From VAZQ01 sp963725185 (GTDB lineage Bacteria; Pseudomonadota; Alphaproteobacteria; Rhizobiales; Xanthobacteraceae), in the NCBI GenBank assembly GCA_963725185.1, contig CAVRXO010000004.1:1-64000 (forward strand): a DNA stretch of 64,000 nt. Direction: 5' to 3'. Shown one piece after another: positions 46,154 to 54,464 of this stretch (position 1 is the stretch's first letter; each line of letters starts with the position of its first letter). The notes below the pieces were generated by a model. The model saw only the letters and a list, made by a program, of their open reading frames with translations. It had not been told where the DNA came from and searched no databases. Made by a program: the position numbers and the translations under genes.

Positions 46154-46462
46154 ATGACCTCAAATTCATCGGCCAAAGAATTGCAGGAGCACGCTGAAAT
46201 ATTCCGGCGATGGGCAGACGAAACCAACTCTTTGGAGATGCGGGAGGCATTTTTAAGCCTGGCAGTTAGCGTCAGAGATCGGCTATTATGCTGCTCATCG
46301 CAATCCCGCCCCGGCGCGATCCACCCGGCGGCCAGGTTTTCGTCGCGCAAGGTATCGACGTTGAGGGATCGTCTTAACTCCGTGATCTGGAGAATCGATC
46401 CGTGGCATCGGAAAGACTATAATCGCCCGACCGCACACCTTCATCCGAAAGGGGGGCCTTGA
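46154..46462 (+). CDS. hypothetical protein
   Basis: A 102-residue frame from ATG 46154. The first 45 residues (SAKELQEHAEIFRRWADETN, then SLEMREAFLSLA) have a helical amphipathic look like small rhizobial hypothetical proteins of about 60-80 residues; the rest is less regular and rich in Arg and Ser, so a frameshift or late stop loss is possible near 46300. It ends in the ribosome-binding region of the Crp/Fnr gene. No function can be given. Confidence 0.5.
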   Translation: MTSNSSAKELQEHAEIFRRWADETNSLEMREAFLSLAVSVRDRLLCCSSQSRPGAIHPAARFSSRKVSTLRDRLNSVIWRIDPWHRKDYNRPTAHLHPKGGP

Positions 46463-46488
46463 TAGGTACGAAAGGGGGACTCGCCTTG

Positions 46489-47175
46489 ATGACGAAGAGG
46501 GCCAACGCGCCGTTTGATCCCAAGATATTTCTCGCCAAGGTGGGCGAAGGAAAGACAGTATCAGAATATCTGAAGGATCAGATCGTCTTCACGCAGGGAG
46601 ACGCTGGCGACGCTGTTTTTTACATCCAGAAGGGCGAGATCAAGCTTACCGTCATTTCCGAGCAGGGCAAGGAAGCGGTCGTCGGTATCCTTGGACCCGG
46701 TCACTTTTTTGGCGAAGGTTGTCTCAATGGCCATCCGCTGCGGGTGACAACGGCAATGGCGTTGGATCAATGCCTGATTACACGCATCGAAAAAGGGGCT
46801 ATGATCGCTACCATGCATGATGAGCCGAAATTTTCCGAGCTTTTCATGGCCTATCTTTTGACTCGGAACAGCCGAATTGAAGAGGACCTCATCGACCAGC
46901 TTTTCAATTCGAGTGAAAAGCGCCTCGCCCGCCTCCTTCTTCTCCTCGCAAATTTCGGCAAGGAAGGCACGCCGCAACCGATCGTCGGCAAGTTTAGCCA
47001 GGAAACTCTCGCGGAAATGATTGGTACGACCCGCTCGCGCGTAAGTTTTTTCATGAACAAATTCCGCAAATTGGGCTACGTCGAATACAACGGCAAGCTT
47101 GAAATCCATAACTCCTTATTGAACGTGGTGCTTTACGACAAGCCCGAGATCAAAAGGAAAGACGCGACCAGCTAG
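46489..47175 (+). CDS. Crp/Fnr family transcriptional regulator
   Basis: A protein of about 228 residues. Residues 30-130 form a cyclic-nucleotide-binding-like beta-roll (IVFTQGDAGDAVFYIQKGEI, VGILGPGHFFGEGCLNG). The C-terminal helix-turn-helix is FSQETLAEMIGTTRSRVSFF, then MNKFRKLGYV. No N-terminal cysteine cluster is visible, so it is not an oxygen-sensing Fnr. ATG 46489 is preceded by the ribosome site AAAGGGGG at 46471, with a good 10-base gap; TTG 46459 would overlap the previous stop. It lies in the disturbed region; its targets are unknown. Confidence 0.88.
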   Translation: MTKRANAPFDPKIFLAKVGEGKTVSEYLKDQIVFTQGDAGDAVFYIQKGEIKLTVISEQGKEAVVGILGPGHFFGEGCLNGHPLRVTTAMALDQCLITRIEKGAMIATMHDEPKFSELFMAYLLTRNSRIEEDLIDQLFNSSEKRLARLLLLLANFGKEGTPQPIVGKFSQETLAEMIGTTRSRVSFFMNKFRKLGYVEYNGKLEIHNSLLNVVLYDKPEIKRKDATS

Positions 47176-47230
47176 CAGAAACCTTCCGATTGAGCGACGA
47201 GGGGGCGGCTCGTACAGCCTTCGGTAACCG

Positions 47231-47425
47231 ATGACGCACATCGAGTGGTATAGGCGAAGGCGCGGCTGGTACGAACCGTTCTGCGGCTCAGGCGCGACCG
47301 TCATCGCGGCCGAGATGATCCAGCTTTGCGCGCTTCATCGCGTGCCTCCCGCCATCGCTCTCGTTCTTAATTGCGCCGCTTCATGGTGTCGCCCCAATGC
47401 TATGTCGCTCGGACCATCCTGCTGA
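47231..47425 (+). pseudogene. fragment of a DNA methyltransferase (motif I region)
   Basis: A short frame in the gap after the regulator reads RGWYEPFCGSGATVIAAEMI. EPFxGSGxTxxAAE is the SAM-binding motif I of beta-class DNA methyltransferases, where it normally lies near the C-terminus of the enzyme. No catalytic DPPY-type motif is present before it and the sequence diverges after it. I read this as a 3' remnant of a phage or island methylase. The 5' limit is uncertain. Confidence 0.4.
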
Positions 47426-47610
47426 TCATTTTGGTAATCGTGTTACTCGGAGGCTTTAGCGGGTTCGGGGGTTGTGCCTTCTACCGAACCGGCCACTACG
47501 GCGGCGGGCTCGATCTGGTGCTCGTTATCGTGCTGGTCTTGGTTTTTGCTCGGCAAGCTTTGAACTGTGAGGGCAGTCGCCGCCGTTTAAAATTGCTGCC
47601 TCAGGACTAA
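47383..47610 (+). CDS. small membrane peptide, DUF3309-like
   Basis: About 75 residues with two hydrophobic stretches: TILLIILVIVLLGGF and LDLVLVIVLVLVFARQ, separated by a short glycine-rich loop with FYRTGHYGGG. This layout fits the DUF3309 family of tiny membrane proteins common in Hyphomicrobiales, although the family is usually 45-55 residues and ends soon after the second span. The last 15 residues here are basic. Start ATG 47383 or 47371. Function unknown. Confidence 0.55.
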   Translation: MVSPQCYVARTILLIILVIVLLGGFSGFGGCAFYRTGHYGGGLDLVLVIVLVLVFARQALNCEGSRRRLKLLPQD

Positions 47611-47673
47611 CCGAGTGGAGGGAACTTTTCTGCACTGCACGCGCTTATATTCGTAGGGAGAGTAAAGGTCATT

Positions 47674-47721
47674 GTGAAGATTGCAAAGGTCGCTCCCCTA
47701 AATGAGATCGTTCCGCTTTGA
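47674..47721 (+). pseudogene. N-terminal fragment of a GT4-type glycosyltransferase
   Basis: GTG 47674, preceded by the ribosome-site-like GGGAGAGTAAAGG, encodes VKIAKVAPLNEIVPL and then stops. The phrase MxIAxVAPLxExVPP is the well-known start of a group of GT4 enzymes. Only 15 codons are left, so this is at best a remnant with its translation start. Confidence 0.35.
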
Positions 47722-47862
47722 TGCCGATCTTTTCGAATTCGACATCCATCGGAGTGTCGTCAACATGAACCGCGAGAGAGCCAAAACGCATTTGTGTGTG
47801 CTCGGACTGTCAAGCCGCGGGTGGCGCCCGACGGCCAAGCACTGCGTCAACGTTTCGACACC

Positions 47863-48747
47863 ATGAGCGAGCAAGCCCTCGCGAACCGGCCGTCCGGCGC
47901 GTCGGCCGAAGCCATCTCCTACCATTACGATGCCGGCACCGAATTCTACCAGCTGTGGCTCGACCGTAGCCTGACCTACAGCGCCGCCCGCTGGGGCGAT
48001 CCGTGTCAGGTCGCGGTCAACCCGGTCAATCTGGAGCTTGCGCAGGAAGCCAAGCTCGACTTCCACTTGAAGGCCGTTGGCGTCCGGCCGGGCGACAGCC
48101 TGCTCGACATCGGCTGCGGCTGGGGCTCGATGCTGCGTCGGGCAGTCGAGCAATACAGTGTCGCCGCGGCGACCGGACTGACCCTGAGCACCGACCAGCA
48201 CAAGCACGTGCGCGCGCTCGACCTACCTGGCGTCGAGGTCCGGCTGGAGAGTTACGAGGACTACCGGCCGGTGAGGAATTTCTCGGGCATCGTCTCGGTC
48301 GGGGCGTTCGAGCACTTCACTCGCCCTGGCTTGTCGGCGGCCGAAAAGGTCGCGATCTATGGGCGGTTCTTCGAGCGGTGCCGCAGTTGGGTGAACCGCG
48401 GTGCGCGCCTTTCTCTGCAGTGCATCACCTGGGACAACGTCCCGCGCGACAGGACCGCCGTCATCATGGCGCAGGACGTCTTCCCCGAGACCGACCCGCC
48501 CTATGTCGCCGACGTGCTGGAGGCCTCTGCCGACACTTTCGAGCTGCTCTACATGGAGAGCCGTCGGAGCGACTACGTCCGCACCCTCCAGATCTGGCTG
48601 GAGCGACTCCGGGCCCGGCAGCGGGAGATTGAGGCGACGACCGGGGCCGGAACCTTCGAATTCTACGAGCGCTACTTGCGTCGGTCGATCTACGGCTTCA
48701 AGAAGAAGCAACTCCAGCTCTGCCGCTTCGTCTTTCAGCGCCATTGA
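47863..48747 (+). CDS. cyclopropane-fatty-acyl-phospholipid synthase family methyltransferase
   Basis: About 294 residues from ATG 47863. It has HYDAGTEFYQLWLDRSLTYS, SLLDIGCGWGSMLRRAVEQY (SAM site), SVGAFEHFT and QDVFPETDPPYV, marks of the CFA/mycolic acid cyclopropane synthase family. It is shorter than E. coli Cfa (about 380) and similar to the mycobacterial type, lacking the N-terminal domain. It would add a methylene to double bonds in membrane lipids. The frame is open to 47794 upstream, but those residues look foreign. Its stop directly abuts the integrase remnant. Confidence 0.85.
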   Translation: MSEQALANRPSGASAEAISYHYDAGTEFYQLWLDRSLTYSAARWGDPCQVAVNPVNLELAQEAKLDFHLKAVGVRPGDSLLDIGCGWGSMLRRAVEQYSVAAATGLTLSTDQHKHVRALDLPGVEVRLESYEDYRPVRNFSGIVSVGAFEHFTRPGLSAAEKVAIYGRFFERCRSWVNRGARLSLQCITWDNVPRDRTAVIMAQDVFPETDPPYVADVLEASADTFELLYMESRRSDYVRTLQIWLERLRARQREIEATTGAGTFEFYERYLRRSIYGFKKKQLQLCRFVFQRH

Positions 48748-48749
48748 GG

Positions 48750-49684
48750 ACCTCAATCGGCGAGCGCACCGAGGTCGGCACCGTCAACGCCCTGGTCGTG
48801 AGCTTCTACAAATCGGTGGCCTGGACCGACCTCCCGCTCTCCTCGCAGGCGTCCTTCCGTCCCCTGATCGAGAGGTTCCGCGCCAAGGACGGCAACAAGC
48901 GGGTCGCGCTGCTGCAGCCCGTTCACATCTCGCGCATGCTCGAAGCGATTCCCAAAATCTCGGTGCGGGCCAAGACCCTCAAGGCGATCCGCCTGCTGTT
49001 GGCGAGCGCGGTCCCGTCGCTGCGCCAGGACAACCCGGCCGCCGGCATCAAGGTGAAGCTGCCGAAGGGCAAGGCTGGCACAGCTGGAGCGACGAGGAGA
49101 TCGCGCAGTACCGCAAGCACCATCCGCTCGGCACCGTCGCCCGGCTCGTGCTTGAGTTCGCGTGCGAAACAACGTCGCGCCGCTCCGAGGTGGTGCGGCT
49201 GGGCCCACAGCACGTCAAGGCCGGGCGGATCAAGATCGAGCGCTGCCACCGCAGCCGCGATGTCGACATCAAGATCACCCCGGCGCTGCGGGCGGCGATC
49301 GACGCGATGCCGGCGGTGGGCATGCGGACCTTCATCGTCGGCAAGCGCGGCAAGGCCGTCTCGCCGGACAGGCTGGCGCACGAATTTGCCAAATGGGCGA
49401 CCGAGGCAGGCCTGCCCAATCGCTGCCGGCTGCACGGGCTCAAGAAGGGCGGCATGCGCCGCATCGCCGAGAAGGGTGCAACCACCCACGAGCTGCAGTC
49501 GATCTCGGGTCGCAAGACCCTCGCCATGATCCAGCACTACACCGACGCGGTTGACCGGGTGAAGCTGGCGGACGCGGCGTACGAGAAGCTGGTTCCTGTC
49601 GATCAGACCAAGAACGCGGTTACACAAACACCCGGGACCCGGTTACACAAACAGCGGCAGAAACCCCTGAAAAAGCTGGCTTAG
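48750..49684 (+). pseudogene. truncated tyrosine recombinase/integrase (frameshifted)
   Basis: The frame joins directly to the end of the CFA-type gene and lacks the first 70-80 residues usual for this integrase group. It has a core-binding part (VNALVVSFYKSVAWTDLP, ending LPKGKG), then after one missing base near 49075 the catalytic part: HSWSDEEIAQYRKHHPLGT, CETTSRRSEVVRLG (first Arg), LHGLKKGGMRRIAEKG and ISGRKTLAMIQHYTDAVDR. The usual H-x-x-R appears as H-G-L-K, and the histidine of the next box appears as Arg; only the final Tyr is normal. It is probably inactive and marks an old integration. Confidence 0.72.
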
Positions 49685-49697
49685 TGAAATCACACCC

Positions 49698-49714
49698 GGG
49701 ACCGTTCCAAACTC
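49698..49714 (+). repeat. right copy of the 17-bp direct repeat
   Basis: GGGACCGTTCCAAACTC, 16 of 17 bases equal to the copy at 45488-45504, in the same orientation. It lies 13 bases after the stop of the integrase remnant, as expected for an attachment or element end. Two copies of TTACACAAAC lie just upstream (49620-49652). Confidence 0.6.
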
Positions 49715-49811
49715 AGAATTTGTAACGGTCCGGCTCAAAAGGCCGGGACAAGCAAGCGCTCTCGGCCGTACGAAGCACCCGCCGGGAACACACTGTCGAG
49801 AGAGGCGCGGC

Positions 49812-52118
49812 ATGCAACCGCTCAAGTTCGGCGTCGGCCAGGCGGTCACGCGGCTGGAGGATGACGGCCTCCTGCGCGGCGCCGGCCGCTATGTCGCCGA
49901 CCATGCCCCGGCCGGGCTGCTCCACGCGGTGGTGCTGCGCTCGCCGCACCCGCATGCGCGCTTTGCGATCGCCGATGTGGCGAAGGCGCGCGCGATGCCG
50001 GGAGTGGCCCTAGTGCTGACCGGTGCCGACACCGCCAGGCTCGGCAACCTGCCGTGCCAAGGCCTGATCCCCGAGGCGACGATCGCGGTTCCGCCCTATC
50101 CGGTGCTCCCGCTCGATGAAGTCCGCCATGTCGGCGATGCCGTCGCCTTCGTGGTTGCCGATTCGCTCGCGCATGCCAAGGACGCGGCCGAGGCCATCGG
50201 TGTCGACTGGAAGCCGCTGCCCCATGCGATCGGTGCCGCGGCGGCGCTCGCCCCGAACGCGCCGCCGGTATGGCCCCAGCAGTCCGGCAATCTCGCCTTC
50301 GAGGTGAGTCTCGGCGATGCCCGCTCGACCGCGCGGGCCTTCGCGGCGGCGGCGCGCACGGTCGCGCTCGACGTGGTCAATCAGCGGCTGGCGGCCAATT
50401 ATCTCGACACCCGCGGCGTCATTGCCGAATTCGATCAGGCCAGCGGGCGGCTGACGCTCACGCTCGGCAGCCAGGGCAGCCACGCCATCCGCGACATTCT
50501 TTGCAATGACGTGCTGGGGATTGCGCCCGACAGCATGCGGGTGGTGACACCCGATGTGGGCGGCGGCTTCGGCACCAAGCTGTTCTGCTATCGCGAATAT
50601 GCGCTGGCCGCGGTGGCGGCGCAGCGGCTGCGCCGGCCGGTCAAATGGATCGCGGACCGCAACGAGCATTTCCTCGCCGATGCGCATGGCCGCGACAACG
50701 TCACGCGCGCCCGGCTGGCGCTCGACCCGGACGGGGGTTTTCTCGGGCTGGAGGTCGATCTCGTCGCCGACATGGGGGCTTATCTGTCGTGCTATGCGCC
50801 GTTCATTCCGTTTATCGGCGCCGGCATGTCGCCCGGGGTCTACGATATTGCGGCCTGTCATGTCCGCGTGCGCGGCGTCTACACCAACAGCGTGCCGGTC
50901 GACGCCTATCGGGGTGCCGGCCGGCCCGAGGCGAGCTACGTCATCGAACGGCTGGTCGATGTGGCGGCGCACGAGCTCGGCATCGCGCCGGACGTGTTGA
51001 GGCGGCGGAACTTCATCAAGCCGGCCGCGATGCCCTACACGACGGCAACCGGCAAGGCTTACGACTCGGGCGATTTCGCCGCTCACCTCAAGCGCGCTCA
51101 AGCCCTCGGCGATTGGAAGGGGATCGGGCACCGGGCCAGGGCGGCGCGCAAGCGCGGGCATCTGCGCGGCATCGGGATCGCGACCTATATCGAGGCCTGC
51201 GGCAACAACGGCCCGGAGACCGCGACCGTGCGGCTCGACCAGGACGGCGGCATCACCGTGCTGATCGGCACGCAGTCGACCGGCCAAGGCCACCGCACGG
51301 CCTATGCGCAATTGATCGCCGAGCGTCTGCGCCTGGCGCCCGAGCATGTGCGCGTGCTGCAAGGCGACACCGATCTGGTGGCGACCGGCGGCGGCACCGG
51401 CGGCTCGAGCTCGATCCCCTGCGGCGGCGCTTCCGTCGCCGGCGCGACCGACCGACTGGCCGATCGCCTCAAGACGCTCGCCGCAAACCTGCTGGAGGCA
51501 GCGGCGAGCGATCTCGAATTCGCGGACGGCGCCGTGCGCGTGGTCGGCACCGACCGCGCGATTGCGTTCGCCGATCTGGCCCAGCGCGCCGAGCCCGATA
51601 AGGCGCTCGCAGGCACACACGCCTTCGTCCCGCAAGCCGCGACCTACCCCAACGGCAGCCATCTGGCCGAGGTCGAGATCGATCCGGAGACCGGCTCCGT
51701 CGCGCTCGTCGATTATGTGGTGGTCGACGACTTCGGTATGACGCTCAATCCGCTGCTGCTCGAAGGGCAGGTCCATGGCGGGGCCGTCCAGGGCATCGGG
51801 CAGGCGCTGATGGAGCAAATGGTCTACGACACGGATTCCGGCCAGCCCTTGAGCGCGAGCCTCATGGACTATGCCCTGCCGCGCGCCGAGGACGTTCCGG
51901 CCTTCCGCTTCGAGACCCGCAACGTGCCCTGCACCACCAACCCGCTCGGCGTGAAGGGGGCCGGCGAGGCCGGGGCCATCGGCTCCTGCCCGGCGGTCAT
52001 GAACGCCATCGCCGACGCGCTCTGGCGCGCCTACCGCATCCGCCACCTCGACATGCCGGCAACGCCGGAGAAAATCTGGGCCGCCATTGCGGAGGGGCGG
52101 CGGGTGCATACGCTGTGA
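49812..52118 (+). CDS. xanthine dehydrogenase/CoxL family molybdopterin-binding subunit (form II type)
   Basis: A protein of 768 residues, the size of a large molybdenum-hydroxylase subunit. The N-terminal alpha/beta hammerhead domain has HAVVLRSPHPHARF. VTPDVGGGFGTKLFCYREYA and YTNSVPVDAYRGAGRPEASY hold cofactor contacts, and GVKGAGEAGAIGSCPAVMNA holds the catalytic glutamate. The active-site loop reads AYRGAGR, as in form II CoxL-like proteins, not the AYRCSFR of true CO dehydrogenase. The medium (FAD) and small (iron-sulfur) subunit genes are absent on either side. The substrate is probably an aldehyde or heterocycle; this is unknown. Confidence 0.9.
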   Translation: MQPLKFGVGQAVTRLEDDGLLRGAGRYVADHAPAGLLHAVVLRSPHPHARFAIADVAKARAMPGVALVLTGADTARLGNLPCQGLIPEATIAVPPYPVLPLDEVRHVGDAVAFVVADSLAHAKDAAEAIGVDWKPLPHAIGAAAALAPNAPPVWPQQSGNLAFEVSLGDARSTARAFAAAARTVALDVVNQRLAANYLDTRGVIAEFDQASGRLTLTLGSQGSHAIRDILCNDVLGIAPDSMRVVTPDVGGGFGTKLFCYREYALAAVAAQRLRRPVKWIADRNEHFLADAHGRDNVTRARLALDPDGGFLGLEVDLVADMGAYLSCYAPFIPFIGAGMSPGVYDIAACHVRVRGVYTNSVPVDAYRGAGRPEASYVIERLVDVAAHELGIAPDVLRRRNFIKPAAMPYTTATGKAYDSGDFAAHLKRAQALGDWKGIGHRARAARKRGHLRGIGIATYIEACGNNGPETATVRLDQDGGITVLIGTQSTGQGHRTAYAQLIAERLRLAPEHVRVLQGDTDLVATGGGTGGSSSIPCGGASVAGATDRLADRLKTLAANLLEAAASDLEFADGAVRVVGTDRAIAFADLAQRAEPDKALAGTHAFVPQAATYPNGSHLAEVEIDPETGSVALVDYVVVDDFGMTLNPLLLEGQVHGGAVQGIGQALMEQMVYDTDSGQPLSASLMDYALPRAEDVPAFRFETRNVPCTTNPLGVKGAGEAGAIGSCPAVMNAIADALWRAYRIRHLDMPATPEKIWAAIAEGRRVHTL

Positions 52119-52195
52119 GCGAACGGCATGTGCACCTGCTGGCGGACCCAAGCCGATCGGTTATGATGAGAAACAGCGAATTGAAAAGAGAGAGA

Positions 52196-52438
52196 ATGTC
52201 TCGCCAAGCTGACCTTCTGCAACGAGCCGCCGACTGCCAGCGTGCCATCGACAAGGCGCTCGATCCGCGGGAAGCCGTTGCGCTTGGAATTCTGCGCGAC
52301 ATGTGGACGGCATTGGCGCGTGAGAGCTCGGGTTTGTCTGGATCCAGTCTGGCGATGGAGATCGCCGCCATTGAAGAACTGCAATCCATAGCGACCAGGC
52401 GGGAGAAAACTGTCGTGCCGTCAGCGACCCGCGGCTAG
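52196..52438 (+). CDS. hypothetical protein
   Basis: An 80-residue, mainly helical protein from ATG 52196, which has the purine-rich GAGAGAGA ribosome site just before it. It reads MSRQADLLQRAADCQRAIDK and then REAVALGILRDMWTALARES, like small Bradyrhizobium-type hypothetical proteins that often lie near regulators. The frame is open upstream to 52115, overlapping the CoxL stop, but the later ATG is favoured by the ribosome site. Function unknown. Confidence 0.6.
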   Translation: MSRQADLLQRAADCQRAIDKALDPREAVALGILRDMWTALARESSGLSGSSLAMEIAAIEELQSIATRREKTVVPSATRG

Positions 52439-52542
52439 AGCGGTTTCACATAGACCAGAAGCAGAAACCGCTCTAACATTTTTGCATTATCGCATTTTCG
52501 GACGGAAAACCGGATGCCACTTTTCCTGAAAATGCTCTAGCC
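52437..52542. repeat. RIME-like intergenic palindromic element
   Basis: A perfect 11-bp inverted repeat (AGAGCGGTTTC 52437-52447 with GAAACCGCTCT 52464-52474) is followed by AACATTTTT and by a second hairpin-rich part with CGGACGGAAAACCGG and CTGAAAATGCTCTA. I recognise this arrangement as the mosaic intergenic element that recurs many times in rhizobial chromosomes. It sits between convergent genes and may also end transcription of the small gene before it. Confidence 0.75.
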
Positions 52543-52576
52543 GGTTCAGCTTTTACCGGTCGAATGCTTTGATGAC

Positions 52577-53236
52577 CTATTCGATCTGATCGGCCAGCTC
52601 CTGCCATTGCCCGGCGAGATCGAGGAACTGTCGCTGTACGGCTGTGTCCTGCGAATGGAGAGCGCGCTCCCGGCATTCGGCAGAGCATTGAAGATATTCC
52701 TCCGCCTTCTCCATTTCCCGCTGCGTCGCCAGCCACGATCCCGACATTCGGTGGCGGGCGCGCTGAGCAATGATCTTGTCGGCAGCCCGCCGCCCCGCTT
52801 CCTGCAAGGATGCCAGTTCCTGATCGGTCGGTGCATGGGTTGCGGAGAAATGCGTCGAAACCATTCCGACGAGCGCCGAGCTCGAGGAGATCAAGGGCGT
52901 CGATTGCACCGCCCGAAATCCCGCGCGGTCCGCGATGTCCCGGTAGGGAGCAAAGGCCGCGTCCGACATCACATCGCCGACCACGATCGGGGCGCGGGTG
53001 GCGAGCGCGCGCGCACAGGCGCAAGAGTCCTGGTAATTCACCCGGGCGAAGAAGCGCAGGAAATCCGGCTGAAAGCCAAGTTGGGCAACGACATTGAGCT
53101 CTCCCGCTCGCCAGTCCACGAGCTGAACGTTGCCGAGCGGTGCGCCGGTGAGTGCAACGCCTTCTTGCAGCAATGCCTCGCAGATCGAGCGTATCTCGAT
53201 ACTCGTCGCCGATCGCTGCCTGAGAACTTCGGTCAT
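52577..53236 (-). CDS. GAF domain protein
   Basis: A protein of 219 residues. Residues about 20-160 are a GAF domain (GNVQLVDWRAGELNVVAQLG, FLRFFARVNYQDSCACARAL, GFRAVQSTPLISSSSALVGM). Residues 165-219 form a helix-rich tail with LQCSAECRERALHSQDTAVQ. GAF domains bind small molecules and usually regulate an attached output domain; none is present, so it may act on a separate partner such as a histidine kinase. The 247 bases between it and the binding-protein gene hold nothing I can recognise. Confidence 0.8.
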   Translation of the reverse strand: MTEVLRQRSATSIEIRSICEALLQEGVALTGAPLGNVQLVDWRAGELNVVAQLGFQPDFLRFFARVNYQDSCACARALATRAPIVVGDVMSDAAFAPYRDIADRAGFRAVQSTPLISSSSALVGMVSTHFSATHAPTDQELASLQEAGRRAADKIIAQRARHRMSGSWLATQREMEKAEEYLQCSAECRERALHSQDTAVQRQFLDLAGQWQELADQIE

Positions 53237-53483
53237 GCGCGATGCTGCAGATCAGCCCCGGACTTGGATGTACGGGGTCCCGCCGTAAGACCCCGGCCCC
53301 GAGCACGAATCGCATAGGTAGCACTGAATCGCGATGGTTGCCACGAGTTGTCACCTGCCGCCAACGCTGCTCACCCGCGCCGACGAGGTGATCGAGTGCC
53401 CTGGCGGATGGTTACGCTAGCGGCCGCAGCTGATGAGCGTCTGAATTGATCACGGTGACAGCGCATTTAATTGCCGTGACCGC

Positions 53484-54464
53484 TCACGGCGCCACTGCGC
53501 GTTGCGACGCCTCGGCGAGAAAGCTTGCATCGATGAAGTCGGCAGCCGGCGGCGCGGACGCCAGCTCGCCCATGGCCACGAACGCATCGAGATTGGCCTT
53601 GATGCCGTCCGCGGAAAGCACAGCCGCGGGCGCGACGACCTGCTGGGCGACATAGAGGTCGTAGGTCTTGGCGGCGATCTGCGGCGAAGTCCTGGTGTAT
53701 TTCGCCAGGATGCCGATGACCTCGTCGCGATTGGCGGCCGCGTAGAAGAATTGCGTGGCCCGGATCTGGGCCCGCAGCACGGCCACGACCTCGGCACGGT
53801 GTTGCGCCGCCCAGCGGGTATCGACCAGAATGTTGTTCTGCGTCCAATGCGGCAGGTATTGCGGCACGCTGCCGAGATCGACGAAGCCCTGCTCCAGGGC
53901 GGTGAAGTCCAGCGGATTGGTGAGCACCGCCGCCGCCACCCCGCCCGACAGCAGCTGCGCGAAGCGGTCGGGCGTGCCGCCGGCGTAGAGCAGATCGTAA
54001 TCCTGGTCGGCGAGACCGTTCTTCCTGGCCATCACCCGCAGGAAATAGAGCGTCACGTCTGTGACGCCGCCGACGCTCACGATCTTGCCCTTGAGATCGC
54101 TCCAGCCCTTGACGCCCTTGCCGGCGACCACCCGGAACGGGGCATTGGCCGCCGCCCCGGCGACGATCCGGATCGGCGCGCCGTGCAGGATGGCGCGCAG
54201 CGTCTGATCGGTCGCGACCTGGGCCATCTCGAGCGAGCCGCCGGCCAGCTGCTGCAGCACGCGCGCCGCCGAGCCGGCCGTGATCGTGTCCACCGCGAGC
54301 TGCTCGGCCTCGTAGTATTGCTTCTCTTGCGCGATGAAATGCGGCAGGCTCAACGCGGTGGTGCTGGTGATGCCGAACGTGATCTCGCTGGCGGCTCCCG
54401 CCGACAACCAAGCCTGGCTCGCCAACAGCGCCAGCACGAGTCGCAGCACAAGCTTGCCTTTCAT
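53484..54464 (-). CDS. ABC transporter substrate-binding protein (NMT1/THI5-like)
   Basis: A protein of 326 residues from ATG 54464 with a signal peptide (KGKLVLRLVLALLASQAWLS, cleaved near SAGAA). The mature part shows ITFGITSTTALSLPHFIAQE, the typical start of nitrate/sulfonate/thiamine-precursor binding proteins, then GSAARVLQQLAGGSLEMAQV and VGGVTDVTLYFLRVMARKNG. It binds a small organic ligand in the periplasm. The permease and ATPase genes are absent here. thiE and thiD lie 2 kb away, which leaves a pyrimidine precursor of thiamine as one option, but that is only proximity. Confidence 0.85.
   Translation of the reverse strand: MKGKLVLRLVLALLASQAWLSAGAASEITFGITSTTALSLPHFIAQEKQYYEAEQLAVDTITAGSAARVLQQLAGGSLEMAQVATDQTLRAILHGAPIRIVAGAAANAPFRVVAGKGVKGWSDLKGKIVSVGGVTDVTLYFLRVMARKNGLADQDYDLLYAGGTPDRFAQLLSGGVAAAVLTNPLDFTALEQGFVDLGSVPQYLPHWTQNNILVDTRWAAQHRAEVVAVLRAQIRATQFFYAAANRDEVIGILAKYTRTSPQIAAKTYDLYVAQQVVAPAAVLSADGIKANLDAFVAMGELASAPPAADFIDASFLAEASQRAVAP

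Noticed and set aside
49812..52118. True carbon monoxide dehydrogenase (form I)
   Set aside because: The active-site loop reads AYRGAGR and not AYRCSFR, and the medium and small subunits are missing.
50010..52151. Minus-strand open frame of about 710 codons opposite the CoxL-like gene
   Set aside because: Mirror frame of a well-supported molybdenum hydroxylase; composition biased and no domain.
53237..53483. Possible promoter or RNA gene between the GAF protein and the binding protein
   Set aside because: I see no stem-loop, motif or frame that stands out; the region is reported as empty.
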